From assembly GCA_022457065.1 (NCBI GenBank), contig JAJGBQ010000001.1:5580001-5644000 (forward strand): a stretch of DNA of 64,000 bases, in the 5' to 3' direction. Shown one piece after another: positions 11,382 through 21,800 of this stretch. The notes beneath the pieces are model-generated. The model searched no databases and was not told where the DNA came from. It worked only from the letters and a program-made list of their open reading frames with translations. The translations under genes and the position numbers were made by a program. Each line of letters begins with the position of its first letter. Position 1 is the stretch's first letter. The stretch comes from Curvularia sp. ZM96. Its lineage: Eukaryota; Ascomycota; Dothideomycetes; Pleosporales; Pleosporaceae.

Positions 11382-11934
11382 ATGACGGGCTTAATGCTCA
11401 ACATCGACATTGAAAAGGCGAGGCGTGACATCGTCGCCATGGTAAATGTAAGGAAGCCTCTCTCCTTCTCCTCTTTAACAAGCACAAGTCTAATTAGTAC
11501 AGGACCCTACTTCCTCTTCAGATGCCGTTAAAGAAAAAATCAACTTGGTGGCAGAAAGATGGCATGACGTGCTTGAGTACCAGTCCAACACTATCAAGGA
11601 GTACCGCAAGAGAGATCACGAAAAGGATGAGTTTATCAAGATCCAGAACGATCTCTTGCGCGATAGCTATAAAAAGCAAGAGGAGTTGAAGCAGGATTTA
11701 AACAAGTTATCGAAGAACGCGGACAAGGAGTGGGAACACTGGACGCGGAAGTTGGATAGGAGGGAGGATGAGATAGACGAGTTGAACGCGGATGTAAGAT
11801 ATTTCAAGAGGGAGCTACGAGAGGCAGACAAGAAGATCAAGATGTTGGAGAAGAAGTTGGGGGAGATGGAGGTCAAAGAAGCGAAGAGAATTTTAGCAGA
11901 GAAGCGAGCAGAGAGCTACACTGCTTCTTCCTAG
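11382..11934 (+). CDS. Small coiled-coil protein, function unknown
   Basis: Two exons encode a highly charged protein of about 162 residues. Exon 1 starts at ATG 11382 (MTGLMLNIDIEKARRDIVAM) and exon 2 is 11503-11934. The donor is ambiguous: GTAAAT at 11442 and GTAAGG at 11448 are both in phase and differ by two residues. From about residue 30 to the end the protein is nearly all Lys, Glu, Asp, Arg and Leu with heptad-like spacing (DEIDELNADVRYFKRELREA, KIKMLEKKLGEMEVKEAKR), typical of one long parallel coiled coil. No signal peptide or membrane segment is visible. I do not recognise a family. Spliced, uniformly coding character and a clean stop make it a likely real gene. Confidence 0.7.
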
Positions 11935-12920
11935 ATGTATGAAGAGCAAGTAAGTTGGCAAGCTCAATGGATATTAGGAGGAGCTTAGTTCAAGCCAGAT
12001 CCAGGAATGCACGTATTTGTCTCGGTATTCTTTCTTTTTTTTTCCCAAGCAAGTAAGCGTAATGAGTCTCTTACTCTACGAACATATGTATTTGTCTCCG
12101 GTATTCTTGTCTCACATGGCATTGTGGTGGATTTCTCTCACTCTACGAACACATGTATTTGTCTAGTATCTTCTTTTCTCACATAGCAATGTGGTGAATA
12201 TCGCCTACTCCTCACTTTTACTCTTCACTTCCAAAAATATTCATTAATGTACTCAACATAACTAAACTAGAACGTCTCGTCCCCACATTTTACTCTTCTC
12301 GTCGCAATCACACTTGTACTACTCACAACCAAAGGCTCTAGAATCACGGATATCCGCCGGATCAATGACGGGTTTTCTTATGCTGTGTTTCTGGAAATTG
12401 TGGTTTGACGTGTGGAGACAAGGGAGCCTAGTTTTGCAACGTCGTACTAGCACGCTGTCGCTTGTTACATGGCAGGTAGTACGGTTGTGTATGCATGTTG
12501 TTTGCTACAACTTGTACTGCGCGGGGTCGAGTAGTTGGGACAGAAAAATATTAAATGTAGCAGGGAGAGACAGATAATATTGAGCATTCACTCGCAATGA
12601 GAGGAACTCCAGTTACTCATTCTGCAAATACATAAAACACTTGGTATCAAGTAATCCTACCTAGTATCACGCTTCAAATTGAACATTCGAGCATTTGAGT
12701 ACGTGTAACACGGGTGTTCTTCTGGAAAACACTCGCTCGTGTTACCACAACAGTACATAGTCTTCTAGGACACAAAGGAGTATTTCAGGAAATTATCAAA
12801 TCTCACTCAGGTATTTGTCATGATGAATATTTGGTGTGACAAGAAAGGAACTGCGTTTCGTGACTAAAGTAGCCATGAAATGCAGCAAGAAAAAAGTAAT
12901 AGTGACGGATAATCTCGCTA
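11935..12920. other. Intergenic region with tandem repeat
   Basis: No gene is supported here. It lies between the coiled-coil gene and the convergent 3' end of the Zn2Cys6 regulator. The left part holds the degenerate tandem repeat listed separately. The right part is AT-richer with only short chance frames. Confidence 0.5.
12009..12198 (+). repeat. Degenerate 65-67-bp tandem repeat, two copies plus a fragment
   Basis: Two adjacent copies, 12067-12131 and 12132-12198, share CTCTACGAACA, ATGTATTTGTCT, TCTCACAT and CAATGTGGTG-like blocks with substitutions and small indels. A third partial copy covering only the GTATTTGTCT/GGTATTCTT part lies at 12009-12034. The repeat sits just after the stop of the coiled-coil gene, so it may be in that gene's 3' untranslated region. 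Confidence 0.8.
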
Positions 12921-15282
12921 TCATCCCAGAAGAATCTCCCAGTTCCAATCCTTCATGACTCCAAGCCAGTGCAACCGACCCTTGACAGTGAATTCTGGAT
13001 CCATGGAGTTCGGGCTGAAAGCTCGTGGTTGCTGCCACTGCTGTGTCTCCTGCCAATTGAGCTGTTCTACAAGGTCAACGCCGTACGGATAGGCCTCTGA
13101 ATTAGATTGTAAGGGTGTGTGCGAAGGAAAGATTTGCGTGCAAGCGTCGTTCGCTTGCACAGCCATGTTTTCTGCTGCGAACGCATCTCGCCGACTCCAT
13201 ACTTCCTTTGTGACTTCCAAGCACCTTTCTATTATTCCCAGTTTCATTCGCGAAGACATGAGTTCCCAGCGCGCTTTAATCCATTCACGTTCCTCGTGAC
13301 TGGTTACCTCACAGCCGGCTGCCATGAGCGGGTAAATATGCACGATAATTGAGCGAGAACGCGGATCGACTGCCGCTAGTTCGCACAGAGTCTTCTTGGC
13401 AAGTTCAGTTGCGGACGGTGATGGGATCTCTGGGACAGCTTGGTGCAAGTACAACAGCGTTGCGTATTGATACGCAGCCGCAGTCCTGATGGTGTCACAC
13501 GGCCTCGTTGTTTCGTCCTCTGGATCTTCGATGAAAGAAGGTGGGGTCCAGTCCTCGAGCTGCAACTTGAGCTGCATGGCCTGTGATATGATTTCAGGTG
13601 TGTTGCTGTCGGACCGTCGTACTTTTCTGACGAGATTTGCGACGCGACCAATGATGGGGAAAAGCGTGTTTGCAGAACCCATCAGGGGGTCAAGACTCGT
13701 GTCTGTCTCGCCGGTTGCATATATACTCTCCTGAACAGTGTCGACATCATAGGTCTCATCGTCATCAGTCGACGTCAAACGAGCAAGGACATCCATGTAG
13801 ATCCAGGTGTTGCATAAAAATTTCAAGCGAGTCCATTCCTCGCCTCGCATGGGCATGCGACGGTGTTGTATCAGCGCCTGGTTTATTAAGACCTTGGCGC
13901 CTTTGATGTGATTGATGCCCGTGCTGATGTGTTGATCCCAAGACTCGGCAAAAGCCAGTACGAGTGTTGTTGAAATGGCAGCGTCGACGGGCATGTTTGG
14001 CAGGCCTGCTGCCAGGGCTTGAACTGCGCTTCGCATGTGATCGATTCCTTGGATGCGCAGAATGGGCAAGTCCTTAGACTGATGAAAGGACGTCATGGAG
14101 ACGATTGCATGATAGAGCGCAGGGCAGTTTCGAGTCAGAGGCCAGATCAGTGTGCGCCAGGGGTTCTCGGTCGGGCCGTCTTTGATGGACAGTACACCGC
14201 ATGTGTCTCGATGGTACCGCCGTGACAAAGACTCTGCTGATATGGAGGAGAGTTGTATCTGAGCCGGTATCCGGCATGGGGGTGAATCTGGTGAAGATGT
14301 ATTCGATGTTGGGGCTGGCGAAGGTAGCGGCATGACCCAGGTTCCGGAATCTTGGTGAGTATGGCGCACTATTTGTCCATAGTCATCATTGTTGCCGTCG
14401 CCAGTGTCGTCTGTAGGGGCTGGTGGTGTTAGTCCAGTAGGCTGGTAGAAGGCCTCATGTTGGGTTAGGAACGAAGAGTATTCCTCTGGTGGAACACTGA
14501 GATCTGTTCCCGGCATTAGGAGATCTACAAGACGAGGCGATTGACCAGATGATGTGGTAGAATCAGTCGTGCTCTTAGATTGTGATGCACCTGTGCTCTC
14601 AGCTCCAAACGTATTGGATGATGCTAGAGATGCTGGTGCGTGCGAATCGACGGGCGACACCAACTGAAGCGTCCCTGAGAAAGACGAGGCATCTGAGGCA
14701 ATGGCTGTATTCTCGACTGGACCGGTCATGGACTGGGAGAACGACGTGCGTATAGGTGTAGTGTGCATGAAATGGAAGGATAGCTGGGGCGGGTGCAAGC
14801 CTGTATTGTGAGATGTACCAGTAAGATCATGTTGGTGACTGTAGATGCTGTTATAATCTGGATGTTGTGGGTGGGTAGAAGTGGGTATTTGGGGAATATC
14901 ATCTATGCTTGTCAGGGAGAGTTCGACACATTTGAATCGAAAAAAACTAACCTTTTGGTGACTTGGCCGTGGGCTTTCCCCCTTTGATGCTGGATTCCTC
15001 AAATGGTCTCCACTTGAAATCCTTCTTGTAGCCACCACAGGGCACTGCACGCCTAGCACACTGCTCACACGTAGGCTTCTTCTCGTCACATTTTAAGCGC
15101 TTTGCTTTGCAGGTAATACATCCTGGGCGAGATATCAGTACGGCGGGTTTGCGAGCATGGCTCTAGCCGGAGTAGATGGACACGGGACGGCAAGTGGAGG
15201 AGAAAAAGAAGAGCATACCATTGCGGCTTTTGGACTGCTTCCTCTTGTTGACGCCAGTGGAAGCGGAAGCTTGAGAGGCCAT
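12921..15282 (-). CDS. Zn2Cys6 transcription factor with fungal-specific domain
   Basis: Three exons (15219-15282, 14952-15122, 12921-14902) give 738 residues from the first usable ATG at 15282. The DNA-binding binuclear zinc cluster is rebuilt by splicing exons 1 and 2: CITCKAKRLKC and CEQCARRAVPC fit the CX2CX6CX6CX2CX6C pattern, followed by GGYKKDFKWRPFEE. A long low-complexity Ser/Thr/Pro linker follows. The C-terminal half has the look of a fungal-specific transcription factor domain (Fungal_trans_2 type), for example DTCGVLSIKDGPTENPWRTL and then CPALYHAIVSMTSFH. Its target genes cannot be told from sequence. The neighbours give no metabolic cluster. In-frame coding-like sequence continues upstream of the ATG, so the true start is probably earlier (see findings). 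Confidence 0.88.
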
Positions 15283-16735
15283 CTTCTTGACACGCCTCAC
15301 CTGGGCTCGGGCATTCTCCGGGAAGACTAAGTTGGCGAGCGGGCGCGGGATCAGCGGTAGCGTCCGCTATGCACAAGCAAGCAGGCAAGCAAGCAAGCAG
15401 CAATGAGGGAGTCGGGTGGCTGCACCGGCAGTTTGGCAAAGGAAGTTTCCAGAAGCGATCACATCAGCCCATGGGCTCTGCAGAGACGAGTGGCCCGACG
15501 GACAAAGGCAGATAGATAAGCAGCGAGGAGGAAGTGGATGGGGTAGCGAAAGTGGAGCTGAAGCTGGGGGAAGATGCGCGGCTACTTGGTTAGCGCGGTG
15601 GCTACGGAGCGCAATTGGGAACTAGAGGTAGGATTCACCAAACAGCATCATGGACCATGCTGTGAGCCGCGACGTGGGAGCCCTGCAGGATGCGCCCATT
15701 CGACGGCTCTGTGCACGTCTCTGTGCTCGAGTGCAGGCACGCGTGCGACTGCGTCGAAGGAGGGTGGAATTAGGCGGCGCTGGGGACGTGGTGCAGACGT
15801 GAGCGGCGCCACTGTGCAACCAGGACCCTGCACCTGTCCGCCTGCTTGTCAACCGCTCCACCAACGGCTCAGCCTTGTACCGGAAGCGACATGAGACGAG
15901 CGGGAGTGCAGCGGGCCAAGGGGCCGGGCAGCGGGCAGCGATGGACCTTGTGGTGTTTTGGCTGGGGCTCTGAAGCACATCGTGGGCTCGCGTCAGGCAG
16001 GCAGGCAGGTGAGTCAGTGCCATGGACATGCTCACCATGGCTATCAGTGCCCGTCACGTGGAGATTGACGCAAGGCTATCTCCTCCGCCGGCAGCCAATC
16101 ACGACGCGCCACTATGCGTTGTGAAGCACTTGGCCCCAAGCTCTTGCTTGTTGCTTTTCATAACTTGTGCTGGCCATGGCTGACAGCGGCCTCTAATTGG
16201 CAGGCGGATGGGAGCGATGCGGTTCCGCGTTCTAGAAACTTGGCACGGCGCACGTTTGTGGGCAGCTTGCAAGTCGGGGGCGAGCCGGATAGCGTCATCA
16301 GTCGGTAGGGGGCGTGTTTCGCGCGTCCGCGGGGCCTGAGGAGGCGTGGAGGAGGGAGGACACGCCGTGGAGGGCGAGGCAGCGAGGGTCGACAAGCAGC
16401 AAGGCGAGGGCCAGTAGGCGTGGCAGGCGCGCGCTGTGGCGCTTGTGGCTGTGGCGCGGGGCGTTGTGGCGCGGGGCCGATGGCGCGAATGAGTGGACGT
16501 CATCTTCTGATGCGGCCAGGGACCGACCAGCTGCAACCTCGTCGACCCAACAGCCATCCAGGCCCGCTGCCAGCCTGCAAGACAGGGATTTTGGCCAGCC
16601 CTGACGTGCATGTGCGGTGCCCAGCCCGCTGCGCTTTGTTGTCGCTCCCCTGGTTCCTTTAAATGCCCGCTGCCATGCATCGCTATTGTTGTTGTTATGG
16701 CCGCTTGCTCTGCCTAGCTGCTGCAGGCCACCACT
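15283..16735. other. GC-rich 1.45-kb region between divergent genes
   Basis: It separates the Zn2Cys6 regulator (minus) from the 1000-residue gene (plus) and no complete gene could be supported. Simple repeats are visible: AAGC/AGGC units at 15372-15402, GGCA units near 15996-16009, and TGTGGCGCGGGGC-like duplications at 16435-16480. The first about 85 bases carry an in-frame extension of the regulator. The rest is probably promoter and leader sequence. Confidence 0.5.
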
Positions 16736-19700
16736 ATGCTGCCAAGACTGCACACTGATATGGTTGACGACAAACCCGGCCCGCTGCAGAGGAGGACGAG
16801 CAAGAGACAGAGGGTCGCCAACTTTTTCAAATCATGGCGACACAGGCAGTCGCAGCCGCGTCAAACCATGGTATGTATATCTTGGCTCCCTGCCCTCGCC
16901 CTGGGCCTGGCCCTTCACCCGCGACCATGCCGCTGACAAACACCCCGCTACAGGCCCTCGCCAAACAGCTTGACGACACTGGTCCCAGCCCTCAAGAAGA
17001 ACCCATCGTCTCGCCCGACCATGGTAACAATCCCCCCGCCGGCGACGCCGAACAAACCCGCCTGCCCACACCACCCCCACCATCTCAAGACACTGCCCAA
17101 CACAAGGCCGAACTCAAGAGCGATTCAGTGAGCGAGCCCTTGAGCGAACCGCTGAGCGAGGCGCACCTTCACGCTCTGTTTGGCGGAGCCCCGCAGTTCC
17201 GCGTCGCAAAGGTCAACGGTCGCTGTACCCCCACAGCCTCGTTTCCTTGGAGCACCGAGGCCGCGACCAAGGATGCGACCGACATAGCGCCTCTCGCAGA
17301 GCCTGCCTTCTCAGCGGCGACTCTGTACAAGCACACTCTCAAGGCCGAACCCCTTTCTGAGACACCAAGAGAGTACAATGGCTACGCCGTCGACGTGGTC
17401 GAAACGCCTTGCATGCTGGGTATCCAGGGAATCGAGCCGGGAACCATTGGTTTCTCTCACTTCCTCGAGTTGCCCAAGTCGGATGTCCTCCTCAGCGAAA
17501 ACCGAGCATCCCCGCCAAGCAGCGATGCTGCCGAAGCGAGTAGAAACAAGGACATGTTATACACCAATCCTGAGCGTCTCGGCATCCGTGCAGTGGACCT
17601 TAGCTTGATCTATGATCGCCTAGGGGAGTTCCAGGACATGTATGAGGCTTTTCACGATAGTCCGGAACCTATGACAATCCTGAACACGCAGACCTCTGGA
17701 GACCTGTACGCCAACTTGTTCACAAAGTTCCTCACCCCACCTGGCTATGATGACACTACCGACGACCCCACTGGAATGCAAATACAGATTGCTGCGTTAC
17801 TCAAGGTTCTGGGCTTGAAGGGCATCTGGTACGACTTTAGCCTTGTCGAGTGGAGGATCAGACTGGGCCAGATACTGTGGAGTGAACCAGAGACAGCACC
17901 TGAGAACGAGCAAGCGACGCAGCCCCTGTGGACAGAGCGCGAGATTCTGCTACTCCAGATTACCCTGGCATGCGAGTTGCTGCTCCGACTAGATGCCTTT
18001 ACCAACGCTGATGCTGCCGATGCTGCCGTCCGGCTACACATCAACCCCCAGGATGTTGAGGCGTTCCTCCAAACAAAAACCCGGAAGATCGACTGGGATC
18101 TGGTCCTTGCCCGCACCTTCTTAGACAACATTGCCATCATGGGAACCAGTGACACACAAATGTCTCCCAAACCCAAATCACGTGGGCTGCTATCACTATT
18201 TGCTGAGAACGCCCACCTTGACCTGCCCCAATCTGACCTCGTCCTGTTTCCACAGCACCAAACACAGCAGATTTCTGGCCTTCTCCACTTTGCAACCGTT
18301 ATCCAGTGGCCTGGACTTGACATGGTATCTGCCCAACTTGTGCGCAAGTTGGCCCCACAGATCAAGACCGAGGATGTCACTCCATCATCCCCAAGCGGAA
18401 GGCTGATAGGCCCAGAGTCTTCGTCTGGCGTTAGTGTATACGCAACGCCATTGCAAACCCCACCCACCTCCGGCCATCAGTTGGATAGCTATTTCGGACA
18501 GGCTGGGAAGCCCCCGCTAGATCGCAACAACTCCCGTGCTTTCCACATGGCCCTCACTCCTACGTCGGCAGCTCCAATGGACCAGTCCAAGCCCTTTGTA
18601 AACGACGTTGGTGGATGGCTTAGCCGGTCATACCTAATGGGACTCGTGCTTCCTGGGGAAGCCATCTCGCACTTGCTCATCTCCACCTTGCTTGAGAATG
18701 ACGAGGTAGCCGTTACGAACCTCGGACACTCTGCCAACTTGTATGGCGGCTTCACTTTTGGTGACAGAACGTTCTGGAGCAAGAACTCCATTGTCGGGCG
18801 CGTATTGGCTTGTGTAAAGGGTTCTGCCGAGTGTATGGGTTGGGTATCTTGCCCGAAGCTACCGGAAAATCGCATTGAGCGTTGGTACTCTATTCATAGT
18901 GAGATCATCCCTTACGAGAACCGGGTTCTAGAAAGAGACAGCCCTGATCTCGTCGCACAAGACTCCGCAATCATTCCTGGAGATCCCACTGCTGCCAGTT
19001 CGGAGGATTTTGTGCTTCCCCGCGATCTTGACCCGGTGCCAAAATCGTCCCTTGGGTTTTCACAGTGGGAGCTCACCCCCATGAATGCGGATCTTATCGA
19101 TGGCGACAGCTCAACAGGACCACCCGCAGAGAACGATATACATTCTCCGTCCATAACATTTGTCTCGGGCGACGGAGCGACTAGCCACACATTGACACTC
19201 GGCTACGAGATCCAATTTGTGACTTCTTGGCCATGCACGGCGGCAGTATCTGCGACTTCGTCTACACATCGGCCAAGAGTATTGAGACGCTCTATCACAG
19301 GGACACTGTCGAGGTCATCATCTAAGCATAGCATAACATTGTCACGCCGCAACAGCCATGGTTTCGAGCCGCTGCTGTCGCATCCGCCAGATGCTATGAC
19401 CAGTGCACCAAAGCGCATGTACGATGCGCCCGACGAGGTGGCTGAAGAAGGACTCGTGACAGGCAACAAGCCTTTGGATACGCACCTTCTCCACAAGTCG
19501 TACTCTTACAAGGTCGTACCTGTGACCGATGTTCTTGACCCGGAATTCCTACTACCCTTCGAGCTGCATACGTCCAAGTTGAGCGAACGCGTTCTCGCCT
19601 TGTCCGAGAGCAACTACAGCGAAGCAGACACTATCCGGGAGAACAAGAAGGCGGTGTTAGTTCTGGACGCTCGAGCATCGTGGGATCTGGAGGTTCTTGC

Positions 19701-19821
19701 GCGATCGTGGTGTGCAGAGAGGGGATTCCATGCTCTTGTTAGCCGCGTCGGAAGAACTTGTCTGGCTTGTTCTATCCGCGAGGCTCGAGGTCTAGGTATC
19801 CATATTGTCATTCGGGTGTAG
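16736..19821 (+). CDS. Conserved-looking protein of unknown function, about 1000 residues
   Basis: Exon 1 (16736-16870) and exon 2 (16954-19821) are joined by an 83-nt GT-AG intron in phase 0 and give about 1000 residues. An internal ATG at 16760 could also start the protein. The N-terminus is basic (RRTSKRQRVANFFKSWRHRQ), then comes a Pro/Ser-rich linker. A segment near residue 100-115 (EPLSEPLSEAHLHALFGGAP) carries a short repeat. A compact region near residue 640-690 (GGFTFGDRTFWSKNSIVGRV, GSAECMGWVSCP) looks folded. No signal peptide, membrane segment or catalytic motif was recognised. The gene's length, uninterrupted frame and folded-looking segments make it clearly coding. I do not know its role. 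Confidence 0.85.
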
Positions 19822-20947
19822 GTTGGTAGCTGGTTATCTCTCTTCTTCCTTGGCTGCTTCTGGCTTTTTGTACTAGTCATTGTCTATGGCCGGTCCATTT
19901 CTCCATACATACTACTCTCCTACAAGAATGGGGTTTTTGGCAGATGGCTTGACAGACTGCTTTTTCTCTTACATAATATTTGATCCTGAGTTTTAGCTGG
20001 CGTTCACATCTACACGAGATACCCCAATCGAGAACGGAATCCAACAGCACTTTATTAATCAACTCGTTTTTCTACATGCAAGTGCATCCTCTTTTCCAAT
20101 CATATATGCAATGTCGATCCAATGGCACGACCGTTCTCTTGCTGCGCCGCCTCCACTCTAATTGAATGAAATATTTCAACCTATGAATATATCGTGGCGT
20201 ACAGCACCATACTGACTTGGTAGATTGACCGGGGGGCTGTGCATCTATTCGAGTGTGGCATTGCGCTGGCCGCTTACTAGGTAATGGGTGGCCTCAAATC
20301 TACGCACGCGTTTCACCCACGAGGGGCTCTCGAGCTAGCTTGAGGCCCTAACGTTATGCATAGGTACCACATACACACAAAGAGTCTGCAACGTTTGCAT
20401 ACGTATACCCTAAACTCCGTTTTTTGTTTTAATCTTCTTTCGCTCTCCTTCTCCTCCGCACGACGTCATCGATCACACATATCTTTTTTTTTTCGTCTGT
20501 GGTTTTAGTACTGATCACAAGCTGCATTTGCGATTAGCAGTTGCACACACCACACCACACCCCTTTTTTTGATTTTGCGCGACAGCGCGCGTGGAAGGGG
20601 CGGTGACGAATCGCGACACACCAACACCCAACACCCACCATCAACCATTTACCACATCCCATACCACCCACACCTTGTTTCCTGGACTGAGGCCCTGATT
20701 TGAAGTGCTCGACGCATACATATACCACACTACGGCCAAGCAAGGACGTCAGGGAAATTGAAGGAAGAAAAAAGATAAACGTCATAACTCCCCCTAACTT
20801 TTGACATTATCCACGCCAACGAAGCAAAATTACATACGTATATTGTTCTATTACGTACACATTTTCCCACAAAGGCTCTTGCTCTCCGCTGCCCCTCCAG
20901 CCCGTAAAATCATCAAAAGAAAGAGGAGAACAAAAAGAAACGCAAAA
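19822..20947. other. Intergenic region, probable long leader of the next gene
   Basis: No gene is supported. The right half has poly-T and CACACC/ACACCC-rich runs (20490-20660) and ends in a purine-rich leader right before the ATG at 20948, as in fungal promoters and 5' untranslated regions. Several ATGs upstream would open short frames. Confidence 0.45.
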
Positions 20948-21187
20948 ATGAACTACGCCCCCATGGATCCTTCATCCACAGCCACGGAGCCTGAAGAAGC
21001 AGGCTACACAGGCGGCGGTGGTGATGGTCCGTCAGACCCTTGCAGCCGCTGTATCAATAGGCTGGACCCTACGCTCGCGGGGCCCTGGTGCATCGAGAGT
21101 TGTACGTCGTGTTTTGCGATTATCTGGGGGTGGATGAATATCTCGTGCGAGTGTTGCGGCGCGTTTTGTTGTAATTGTTTTTCGTGA
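20948..21187 (+). CDS. Very small cysteine-rich protein, 79 residues
   Basis: This frame starts at an ATG in a good context (CAAAAATGA). The first 31 residues are polar and acidic with a Gly run (GYTGGGGDGPSD). The remaining 48 residues hold 11 cysteines at positions 32, 35, 48, 52, 55, 67, 69, 70, 74, 75 and 77, ending in SCECCGAFCCNCFS. A short hydrophobic stretch with three Trp (CFAIIWGWMNISC) lies between cysteine groups. There is no signal peptide, so this is not a typical secreted effector. The layout, disordered head plus short hydrophobic Cys-rich tail, recalls CYSTM-type membrane-tail proteins or a metal-binding peptide, but no family match can be claimed. A longer in-frame start upstream uses no better ATG. 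Confidence 0.6.
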   Translation: MNYAPMDPSSTATEPEEAGYTGGGGDGPSDPCSRCINRLDPTLAGPWCIESCTSCFAIIWGWMNISCECCGAFCCNCFS

Positions 21188-21800
21188 GGGGTTTGTAGTA
21201 ATCAAGTCAATTTGGAGGGAGAGAGAGGGAAGAGGAGGAGTGCGTGGAATGGCGAAAAAAGGAATGGTACAGCTATAAGTGTTAATGTAACACGAAAGGG
21301 AAGTTCTTCGAATATGCTTTCATAGGAATGTATGAGATACCTTAGTAACTAGACTACAAAGGCGAAATATTTAATTCGATAAAGCGGACAGGAGTTGTTG
21401 TGAGTGGTACAACAAAAGACGAATCCAGAAACTCTTATGCGTAATGAAGCTAGCTAGCGAGCGTTGTACACGTACATACATGGATAGAACATGAGAAGAT
21501 ATTACAAATACAACAACAGAATGCGCATGTTTCCGAAAAAAAAAGTGTTATGATCTTGCAGATGCCATGCATGTTGATGGGGGTATGAGATGAGAAAAAG
21601 AGAGTATGTGGAAAAGGTAAGAAGGGTATCTCGTACTTGTGTTTTACTTGCAGGAGGAATCAAAAGAAAAATGTGGTGGGGAATAAATCCGGGGCGAACG
21701 GAAAACGTATGTATCCCAAACGGTTCCAACAGGAGAAAAAAGGAGAAAAGAAAATATAAAAGATGAGAAATCCATCAAGATGGATCCAAAGCATACATAC
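21188..21800. other. Intergenic, convergent 3' ends
   Basis: An AT-rich stretch between the small Cys-rich gene and the convergent stop of the F-box-like/UBA gene. It holds several A-rich runs and no supported gene. Confidence 0.45.

Noticed and set aside
16099..16753. Long minus-strand frames of 150-190 codons in the GC-rich region
   Set aside because: Expected in GC-rich DNA with few stops; composition is Arg/Ala/Pro/Ser noise with no motif.
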